DNA of 11,855 nt from Ignavibacteria bacterium (GTDB lineage: Bacteria; Bacteroidota; Ignavibacteria; Kapaibacteriales; UBA4661): positions 1-11,855 of the forward strand of contig JAAFHM010000111.1 of NCBI GenBank assembly GCA_013298375.1. Reading direction: 5' to 3'. Each line of letters begins with the position of its first letter. The first letter of the stretch is position 1. The notes below the pieces were generated by a model. That model was not told the DNA's origin, searched no databases, and worked only from the letters and a program-made list of their open reading frames with translations. Shown here one piece after another: positions 6,301 through 11,855 of this stretch. Made by a program: the position numbers and the translations under genes.

Positions 6301-9300
6301 TAGAATCTAACTCCAACGGCATTTGATATCGGAAAACCGAGCGACTCCCGCCTGTGCCGAAGCCGTTCGTTAGCACAATCGCGCCCGTTGAGCCGCGCCC
6401 GACAATCACAATAACTTCCGTCGTGGAAATTTGCTCAATTCCTGCCACCGAAACCCCGCCAATCCTTGCTCCGACGATACCGCCCAGATTCCGTCCCGTT
6501 ATGCGGATGCGTGTTCCTGCCGGACCGAAACTTGGCTGAAACACGAGATTGCGCGGCGCATTGGCGACCGACGGCGGCAATAACTCAAACGGCAGAGCGT
6601 AGCTACCCTGTCCGCCGACATTAAATGCCGTCACCACGCCGACACCAACGGGAACATTCACAAAGGTTGCAACAATGAGCGAGTCAGAAAGAATCGTAAA
6701 GTTCTGTATTGGTGCGGCATTCAACGTTAGCGATGTAACATTGATAAAATTTCTGCCCGAAATCGTTATCGGCTCATCCGCACCAGCAGAGATAGGGTCA
6801 ATGTTGGTAATCATCGGCGCTGGCAGCACGATGAATGCCCCCGTTGCCGTAGCAGTGCCGAGTGTCGTTCGCAAGGTCACAAGTGCTTCGCCAGCAACTA
6901 CGCCGCGCGGAACAGTGGCAATAGCATTGGTAGCATTCAAAAACTGCGTCGGCGCAGGAATACCGCCGAAACTCACCACCATCGTTGAATCGAACCGAAC
7001 CCCCTGCACCTGCACCCTTGTCCACGGTCCGCCGATAGCGGGCGAAAACGAGGTAATACGGGAAGAAGGTTGCGCGAGGCGGAATGGGCGTGGCGCAACG
7101 GCAGTGCCCCAACCTGTCGTGAGGCGAATCTGTCCTGAACTTACGCCCGGCGGCACAGAAGCAATAGCACGAGTGCTCGAAAGTATCTGGATTGATGCGG
7201 CGGGGATACCATTAAACGTTACCCTCAAGGGGACACCGTTGGCTGAGTCGAGAAAATTTTCACCCGTCAGCAGAACACCTGCTCCGACTTCGCCACTATC
7301 AAGCAACTGTTGGGTTATTTTCGGCACTGGCGCGAAGTTGTGCCAGAGTGTTTGTGCTGTTGCGCCACGTGCCTTCACGCGCACGAAAATATCACCATAA
7401 AGCATTCCGGGCGGATTATCAGAAGGCATTCCGGGCGGAGCAGTAGCAAGGATGATGCTATCGGAAACAACGGTATAATTCATGGTGGCGAGAGTGACCG
7501 TCGCAAACGCAACAGACTGAGCGTTTAAGAAATAGCGCCCTCGAATTGTAACCAGCGTACCCGGTCTGCCGCTATCAGGCGAAACACTTGTAATGACGGG
7601 AGATTGCAGTGCGAAAAACAACGCAGTGGTGTCAAGAATCGTCCCGCCATCCAGACGAAAATGTATTCTCATCGGTACACGGTCGCCGCTAAAACTCAGT
7701 TGCGGCACGATAAGACGCACAGAATCACGTGTTTGCTGGGCAACGATGGCGGGTGTGACGGTCGAACCCGTAACAATTTGAAAAAAGCCCGCCCCTTGAA
7801 AATCACGTCCACGAAGCGTTACAATCCCGCCAGAGGCTGCCGAATCTGGTCTGACGGTAACTGGTACATCAAAGCAAGAAGATGTAAAGGTAAACATCTG
7901 TGGGGCGATTGCCCAATAGCCCGGAACACCCACCCGCACCTGCCCCGTCCGCCCAAACGACGAAACCGATGCCGTCATGGTAGTCGAAGAAACAAAATTG
8001 AACGGAGCAGCCGTAACACTACCAAAATCAACGTCTGTAACGTTGGTCGAGAAATTTTTACCAATAATCGTTACCAGTGTCCCGGAACAGCCCGTTGTTG
8101 GGCTGAAGGAAAAAATCTCTGGCAGAAGTTGCTGCGTAAAGGCTTGCAGCGTCGATACAGAGCCACCCGTAGCGGTTACTTGAATAGGCGCATAACCGCC
8201 CGGAGGTGATAGCACTTGAATTTGCGTCGGAGAAATCACCGTGAACGTTGCGGCGGTAAGACCAAAACGCACACTGGTTACACCGATGAAGTTCGTCCCC
8301 GTCAGTGTTACCAGCGTACCAGCGCCGCCGCCTGTGGGAGAAAACGATGTAATCGTGGGCGGCGGAGTAAAGACAAATGAGGAATCCGATGTGCCTGTTC
8401 CTGCGCCCGTTATCACGTCAATCACGCCTGTTGCACCGCTTCCAAGCGTTGCTGTCATCATCGTTGGCGAAAGAACCGTGAAGGCAGTCGCATTCACACC
8501 TCCGGCACGAACACCCGTAACGCCCGTAAAACCTGAACCGATGATGGTGATAATGGTTCCGGGTCCGCCAAATTTCGGGGTAAAATCTGCAATCAAGACC
8601 GACGAAGCAAAAGTAACCGTAAACTGCCCCAAGCCCGTAACGACGCTGCTGGTGAGCGTTGCATTAGGGTTTGTGCCTGCTAGTGTTCCGCCCGAAGGGT
8701 CGAACACCGTGGTCATGCCGGGCGCAAATGCCGCTTTGTTACTAGCGTTCAAGGTAGAGCGTGTGAGAATTGCTGCACCGCTCACATATCCACCGCTTAC
8801 TACCGATGTCCGCCAATGCTCGGTAAGACTGATGCTACCTGCGGCAGAGAGCGTCCCAACAGCCCCGCTTGCAAACGCCTCAGCGCGAACAATCGGCGCA
8901 ACGGCACCAGTGGTGAGGCTTGTGAGCGCAAACGGCAGATACGCGCCGCCTTTGGCAAGAGGAAAGTTGTACAGAAGTGGCGAGGATGTCAGATTTGCCG
9001 CCAACGCCCGCTCCAAACCACCGAGGATGTACGACGTAGCCGAGCCACCCACGAGTGCGCCCACTGCGGGATTGGTAAGAGAAATCATGCCCAGCGTCGT
9101 GGAAATAAAGCCATTTTGCAAGGACAAGGTACTTGAGACTTGTATTGGTGCTGCATTGGTGAGTGTCGCTCCAGCGCGATTCATAGTGAGTGTTCCGATT
9201 GCACCTCCCGTGATGGTTGTTAAACCTGTAACAGTACCGCTTCCTGCTACCACCAAGCCGCTCGCAGCATTGCTGACAAAACTTGTTCCGCCGAAAGCAA

Positions 9301-11855
9301 TCGCATCATTCAGCGTAAGCGTGTTGCTGTTCAAATTCACACTGCCGCCCAATCCCGTCCATGAGCCGCTTATTTGCTTGCTTTCGGGAAGAGTAACGGT
9401 GTTATTGATAATCACGTTTCCATTCATCACAGCTGGAAAAGCCTTCGCGCCCGCATTGAGATTGGGGTTTGGCGAGGCATTGGTAAATTCAAGAGTGGAA
9501 GTGGAAAAATAGGTAATGCCGCTTGCACCCGAAATCTGCCCGCTTCCGTCCAGACGAACCGCTCCCAAGCCCGATACAATCATGCTTCCATCATTGACAA
9601 GGTTTATTCCGTGATTGATATTCAAACTGCCGTTTGCTTGAATGATAACGTTGGCGGTATTGGTCAAGGTGCGATTGCTTGCAAGGCGCACCCCGCCGGA
9701 GTTTCCGATGCGGATGGTAAACGGCGCGGGGTTCAGCCATTCGATTCCTGCGGTATTAGCATTTGCGCCGTTGTATTCCAACGCCGACGTTGTAGCCGCA
9801 TACACAGGCGCATTGCCACTCATGGACGACGCTCCCGTCATGCGAAGTGTACCGTTTGCCGCAATCGTCGTCGTACCAACGTTTGCGAAAGCCGCGCCAT
9901 TGCCAATCGCAAGAGTGCCGGAAACATTCGCCGTGCCGTTCATCGTGAGCGCTCCCGTTTGCACAGTAAGATTTGATGCGGGTTGCAGGGTAAGCGTAAC
10001 ATTTGGTCCAAAGGTCAAACCGGCAGAAGCATTTGCCGTAATGCCGCTCCGCACAATAAATACTGTTCCCACGCCGCCTGTCATCAGCCCTGCGCTCGCC
10101 GGAACGCCGCTTCCATTTGCGACGGAGTTCCACGAACTTGGCAGAGACGCATCGCCCATGAGGGTTTCATTGTAGAAGAATGTTCCGGGAGGCGTTCCGG
10201 CAATAGCGTAGAATCTATTACCAAGTGCGGCTTGCGCGTTTGACCGCACAAATCCTGCTCCGGGAGCGCCACCAATACTCGCATACACGCCTGATTGCGC
10301 CCCAGCCATCCCAATAAGGTCAGTTGGCGTAAGCCCACCTTCGGTTAATTCAAGCGTTGTGGACGTGAAATTGCCGGAAACCGTCGTTAATTCCCAGTTC
10401 CGCCCGGAAAGAAGTGTCAAAATAGTGAGGTTGTCCACGTTCACCGCACCCGCCGGAGCGACTGCACCCCGCATTACAGGTGAGGTTACGCCCGTGCGCA
10501 CGTCGCGGAGCGTCATGGGGCGATAGCTTGTGCCTTCGCCAATAGGGAAAAAATAGCTTGTGCCATTCGCCGCAATATTCGGCAACAGCGCCCGTTCAAG
10601 CGGTCCGTCAATGTAGTTGGTAGCACTTGCGCCCAGAATGGACGTTGTTGCGGTGTTATTCACGCGGAGCGAGTTTGCAAGCGTTGTGGTCAAGCGTCCG
10701 CCAAGCGTGAGTGTTTGCGCGGCTCCCAAGGTAAGTGCGCCCCCTGTTAGTGTGGATGCGCCGCCGGGCGTAGTCAAATTCGCATTCAACGTTGCGGCAA
10801 AACGATTTGCCGGAAGAACACCAGCATTGAAGCCGTTTCCAAGCACAACCACCGAACTTGCGCCACTTCCTTGTACCGTGCCTGTTCCCATGAGGGAGTT
10901 AGCGGAAGTTTGGTTCAAATTCAGATTTGTTGCGGCTTGCAGGGTGAGTATGCCGTTCATTGCCAGTGCGCCCGCCGCCGCGCTCATGGTGAGCGTTCCG
11001 GTGAGATTGTGTGCGCCTAAGAACGTCAAAGCGCCGTTGTAGCTTGCTCCGAAGAGCGCTCCCGAAAGTGTTCCCGCGTTGAATCCTGCATCTACAATGA
11101 CCTCGCTTGTTGGGTCGGTGCCGGAAATATTCGTACCGGGGGCATTCAGTGTTGCGGTGTTTCGCAGCCACAAACGCCCGTTTGGTGCGCCAAGCGTGAT
11201 GTTATTGGTTAAATCCAACAGCGTTGAAATAGCCAGCGAATTTGTGATGGTCGGCGTACTATTGACATTCAGTCTGCGAATCTCTCCGTTCAGGAAGTGT
11301 GCGCCGTTCAGCGTTGGGGCATTTATCGTAATTACACTTCCCACCGATGTCGCATCAATAGTGCCTGTGGCGGTGGTCGCGGTTACGGAACTTGCGCCCA
11401 GTGCCAGCGTCTGCCCGGAAAGCGCGAAATTGCCTGTGTTTGCAACCGTCAGCGTTCCTGTAACGGTCATATTTTGCGGCAGAACAACAGGAGTAGCGCG
11501 GTCAATGATGAGATTATTCAGCGAAAGCCCCAAGGCATTCCCAACTGTCGGGCTTTGAATCCGCACCGTTCCCAAAAACGCATTCCCGCCCGAATTTGTC
11601 AGAGCGCCCGCTAAACCTGTCGGGTGAGCGGTAATGAACGTTCCGGCGGCATTCACACTCATACTGCCCGTGCCGCTTTGAGTGGTTGTTCCGGCATCCA
11701 GTGTGCCGTCAAGTTGAATTGCTCCGGCGTTGGTGTAGTTCGCACCAGGCGTTATCAAGCCTCCGGCGGGAATTTGCAATGTTCCCCCCGCTCCCAGATT
11801 CAATCCCGAAAAACTATGCGTCAGCGCGCCGCTATTGACCACACCGGACAAGACA
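3326..11855 (-). CDS. Giant secreted multidomain adhesin-like protein with T9SS type A sorting domain (5' end outside window)
   Basis: One uninterrupted minus-strand frame runs from the right edge to TAG at 3326-3328, at least 2842 codons. The signal peptide and true start are off the window; TTG at 11849-11851 is only the first possible start inside it. Residues here are counted from that TTG. About 1-405 and 560-935 are Gly/Ala/Thr/Asn-rich beta-solenoid-like repeats. A duplicated module follows each (about 412-551 and 940-1084). Then come nine IPT/TIG-like domains (1085-1843), leucine-rich repeats (about 1870-2160), an Ig-like domain with DTGAYIC (about 2178-2255), an FN3-like domain (about 2260-2360), two further beta domains (to about 2580), a possible cohesin-like domain (about 2588-2720), and the sorting domain (2761-2841). 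It should be exported by the Sec pathway and T9SS and attached to the surface or released. Binding or adhesion is inferred from the domains; the ligand is unknown. Confidence 0.95.
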   Translation of the reverse strand, partial: VLSGVVNSGALTHSFSGLNLGAGGTLQIPAGGLITPGANYTNAGAIQLDGTLDAGTTTQSGTGSMSVNAAGTFITAHPTGLAGALTNSGGNAFLGTVRIQSPTVGNALGLSLNNLIIDRATPVVLPQNMTVTGTLTVANTGNFALSGQTLALGASSVTATTATGTIDATSVGSVITINAPTLNGAHFLNGEIRRLNVNSTPTITNSLAISTLLDLTNNITLGAPNGRLWLRNTATLNAPGTNISGTDPTSEVIVDAGFNAGTLSGALFGASYNGALTFLGAHNLTGTLTMSAAAGALAMNGILTLQAATNLNLNQTSANSLMGTGTVQGSGASSVVVLGNGFNAGVLPANRFAATLNANLTTPGGASTLTGGALTLGAAQTLTLGGRLTTTLANSLRVNNTATTSILGASATNYIDGPLERALLPNIAANGTSYFFPIGEGTSYRPMTLRDVRTGVTSPVMRGAVAPAGAVNVDNLTILTLLSGRNWELTTVSGNFTSTTLELTEGGLTPTDLIGMAGAQSGVYASIGGAPGAGFVRSNAQAALGNRFYAIAGTPPGTFFYNETLMGDASLPSSWNSVANGSGVPASAGLMTGGVGTVFIVRSGITANASAGLTFGPNVTLTLQPASNLTVQTGALTMNGTANVSGTLAIGNGAAFANVGTTTIAANGTLRMTGASSMSGNAPVYAATTSALEYNGANANTAGIEWLNPAPFTIRIGNSGGVRLASNRTLTNTANVIIQANGSLNINHGINLVNDGSMIVSGLGAVRLDGSGQISGASGITYFSTSTLEFTNASPNPNLNAGAKAFPAVMNGNVIINNTVTLPESKQISGSWTGLGGSVNLNSNTLTLNDAIAFGGTSFVSNAASGLVVAGSGTVTGLTTITGGAIGTLTMNRAGATLTNAAPIQVSSTLSLQNGFISTTLGMISLTNPAVGALVGGSATSYILGGLERALAANLTSSPLLYNFPLAKGGAYLPFALTSLTTGAVAPIVRAEAFASGAVGTLSAAGSISLTEHWRTSVVSGGYVSGAAILTRSTLNASNKAAFAPGMTTVFDPSGGTLAGTNPNATLTSSVVTGLGQFTVTFASSVLIADFTPKFGGPGTIITIIGSGFTGVTGVRAGGVNATAFTVLSPTMMTATLGSGATGVIDVITGAGTGTSDSSFVFTPPPTITSFSPTGGGAGTLVTLTGTNFIGVTSVRFGLTAATFTVISPTQIQVLSPPGGYAPIQVTATGGSVSTLQAFTQQLLPEIFSFSPTTGCSGTLVTIIGKNFSTNVTDVDFGSVTAAPFNFVSSTTMTASVSSFGRTGQVRVGVPGYWAIAPQMFTFTSSCFDVPVTVRPDSAASGGIVTLRGRDFQGAGFFQIVTGSTVTPAIVAQQTRDSVRLIVPQLSFSGDRVPMRIHFRLDGGTILDTTALFFALQSPVITSVSPDSGRPGTLVTIRGRYFLNAQSVAFATVTLATMNYTVVSDSIILATAPPGMPSDNPPGMLYGDIFVRVKARGATAQTLWHNFAPVPKITQQLLDSGEVGAGVLLTGENFLDSANGVPLRVTFNGIPAASIQILSSTRAIASVPPGVSSGQIRLTTGWGTAVAPRPFRLAQPSSRITSFSPAIGGPWTRVQVQGVRFDSTMVVSFGGIPAPTQFLNATNAIATVPRGVVAGEALVTLRTTLGTATATGAFIVLPAPMITNIDPISAGADEPITISGRNFINVTSLTLNAAPIQNFTILSDSLIVATFVNVPVGVGVVTAFNVGGQGSYALPFELLPPSVANAPRNLVFQPSFGPAGTRIRITGRNLGGIVGARIGGVSVAGIEQISTTEVIVIVGRGSTGAIVLTNGFGTGGSRSVFRYQMPLELDSIALVTFYQAHRAENSTPPRNWLTLNRLTTWEGVTVQSITTDGIAEERITGVNLDGKLLNGRTTGGRLQTGILARLDQLQTFNLSNNQLSGSISGTLAPFRRLREVRLAGNRFTGEIASVFAPEGALNQNLPNQGFPVPLEILDLRRNSLTGSVAAGLFALPNLRELLLSDNGFTGALVLTGASRLVAEGIVSKGAVLQSVAPLERLEISNNQLSGALPPEIGDFTRLQTLRLNGNRLAGALPARIGECLTLQVLDASNNALSGALPQEIRNCGRLEALLLESNRLTALPDMSLMRRRLKMLTVQGNRLDFGALEANMVLDTVRYIPQDTINAVERSVTGVVGLPLRISVVVGGTQNIFAWDVNGRTLERLPTVFRLADTGAYICRITNSRVPGLTLVTRPVQVSGRLPNPPSSAPQLVLPNAGATGIPTEAPLEWTAVQDAAQYDVQLSPTQDFAVFVGNIQTSSTASVIAGLENLTRYFWRVRATNVGGVGPWSQVRSFVTVRSGAVVSAVAEAFSKTPIGDVSFARMFVKNLTNQAIRLDSLRFSEVENSFETRTAFRSLTLEAREQRTIILAFSPKSIGRKSGTMEAVCTVLSTQTQERESFSALLLGSGTALKALTVDYDTVIAGRPTIQPALLINRGRTPITVSAVQYTNTTNGNVLISDIFSFQGPGSRSMTEPPIQRGQPLTLESGDTLKVVTRCEPVAIGERMARLQWQTSGAGADTAEVDVLAFVKPPEPADVIVKLGIRPVDAQGNALPKATPGSSVLLELYIAEGNLDSLLRVAQPEFTASLKYDRNVLSVTAEENSVRILRGEAQSRYQRLQIAGGRWNGRGQRLALLRCRAVAGDTTATALEIESSAWGGLARSDQRAFWERRVFILAPENGIFQTEVSRAGGQRLIAPAKPALILASIAPNPAKEAMDIRYTLPENGFVEISLLDARGSIVQSLFQAVQNAGEHTLNAKIGWLASGSYTVQIRALGQVETRLVQIVR
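3329..3571 (-). other. T9SS type A C-terminal sorting domain of the giant protein
   Basis: The last 81 residues begin SIAPNPAKEAMDIRYTLPE, continue with VEISLLDARGSIVQ, contain GEHTLN and SGSYTVQI, and end RLVQIVR. This is the standard Por-type/type A sorting pattern: PNP start, lipid-free beta sandwich, GxYxV near the end and a basic tail. T9SS recognises it and usually removes it during export. Confidence 0.92.
5350..6250 (-). repeat. Leucine-rich repeat array (about nine repeats) in the giant protein
   Basis: About nine repeats follow the plant-specific LRR pattern LxxLxLxxNxLxGxLPxxIGxxxx, for example LQTLRLNGNRLAGALP and LQVLDASNNALSGALP. Before them lies NWLTLNRLTTWEGVTV, which resembles the N-terminal cap of plant-type LRR proteins, where a conserved W.GV precedes the first repeat. 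The array is interrupted by longer insertions after the second and fourth repeats. Its role is probably protein or glycan binding. Confidence 0.85.
6323..8599 (-). repeat. Tandem array of nine IPT/TIG-like domains in the giant protein
   Basis: Nine units of about 80-95 residues share the IPT/TIG signature: a start like P.ITSFSP..G..GT, then LVTI.G.NF, a turn, V.FG, a TMTA/TQI segment and G.I.V.T..G. Good examples are the second (PPPTITSFSPTGGGAGT), third and fifth. The fourth unit (after TSSCFDVPV) is strongly diverged. These immunoglobulin-like domains usually act as spacers in bacterial adhesins. Confidence 0.87.
8600..9034 (-). repeat. Duplicated module, copy 2, in the giant protein
   Basis: The module starts SYILGGLERALAANL and continues with YNFPLAKGGAYLPFAL, TTGAVAPIVRAEA and EHWRTSVVSGGYVSG (about residues 940-1084), aligning in order with copy 1. 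It ends directly at the first TIG domain. Each copy closes one beta-solenoid block, so block plus module appears to have duplicated as a unit. Confidence 0.7.
10201..10618 (-). repeat. Duplicated module, copy 1, in the giant protein
   Basis: The module starts NYIDGPLERALLPNI and continues with YFFPIGEGTSYRPMTL, RTGVTSPVMRG and a NWELTTVSGNFTS segment (about residues 412-551). Its counterpart lies at 8600-9034. I do not know a formal family name. The GPLER...FPIG...YRP pattern is common in T9SS-exported Bacteroidota proteins after beta-solenoid stretches. Confidence 0.7.

Noticed and set aside
6675..7400. A 241-codon plus-strand open frame
   Set aside because: It is a shadow of the TIG array on the minus strand, with low-complexity composition and no family features.
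7604..8209. A 201-codon plus-strand open frame
   Set aside because: It is basic and cysteine-rich, lies opposite conserved TIG domains, and gives no domain match.
6300..8620. CRISPR-like or short tandem DNA repeats (recurring segments such as GTTACCAGCGTACC)
   Set aside because: These recur at domain-length spacing and encode the conserved GTLVT motif of the TIG units; there are no uniform spacers.
8241..9512. A 423-codon plus-strand open frame opposite the giant gene
   Set aside because: It is antisense to well-defined TIG and solenoid domains. Its Pro/Val/Ala-rich product reflects the codon bias and repetition of the true gene, and it shows no ribosome site or recognisable domain.
9374..9976. 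A 200-codon plus-strand open frame
   Set aside because: It is antisense to the solenoid repeats and rich in Arg, His and Cys, as expected of a wrong-frame translation.
11849..11851. TTG as the true start of the giant protein
   Set aside because: The frame stays open to the window edge, the sequence here is already mid-repeat, and there is no signal peptide, which a T9SS substrate needs.

Overview
The window looks like the junction between an integrated mobile element (left, about 1-3135) and the host chromosome (right, about 3114-11855) of a bacterium in the Bacteroidota/Chlorobiota (FCB) group. Three things support that lineage. The giant right-hand protein ends in a type IX secretion (T9SS) type A sorting domain. 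One promoter matches the Bacteroidota -33/-7 pattern (TTG, then TAnnTTTG). The tRNA gene does not encode its CCA end. A Kapabacteria-like or other deep Chlorobiota host is possible from the style of the large protein, but this is a guess.

Left part, mobile element. A partial excisionase-type winged-helix protein (1-201, minus) diverges from a CI/LexA-like self-cleaving repressor (341-1198, plus). The 139-bp gap between them carries two perfect 12-bp palindromes and a third weaker one, overlapping a recognisable promoter; it reads as a phage-like genetic switch. A small convergent ORF of 66 residues (1199-1399, minus) meets the repressor stop to stop. A structured, inverted-repeat-rich spacer (about 1421-1545) follows. 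Next come a 114-residue helical protein of unknown function (1594-1938) and, 5 bp later, a tyrosine recombinase (1944-3035), probably in one transcript.

Junction. The integrase ends at a strong bidirectional terminator (3075-3111). Immediately after it lies the 3' end of a minus-strand tRNA-Ser(GCU) gene (3114-3202). An integrase gene facing the 3' end of a tRNA is the classical layout of one end of an integrative element. The other attachment site would be to the left, outside this window.

Right part, chromosome. A single minus-strand reading frame fills the rest (3326-11855, still open at the edge): at least 2842 residues of a secreted, surface-type multidomain protein. From N to C terminus it has two blocks of beta-solenoid-like repeats, each followed by a copy of a duplicated module; nine IPT/TIG-like domains; nine plant-type leucine-rich repeats; Ig-like and FN3-like domains; two further beta domains; a possible cohesin-like domain; and the T9SS sorting domain. 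Long open frames on the opposite strand here are shadows of its repetitive, biased codons.

Working model: the left genes control (repressor, excisionase-like protein) and carry out (integrase, perhaps with the 114-residue partner) excision and integration at tRNA-Ser. The right-hand adhesin-like gene is resident chromosomal DNA beside the insertion site.
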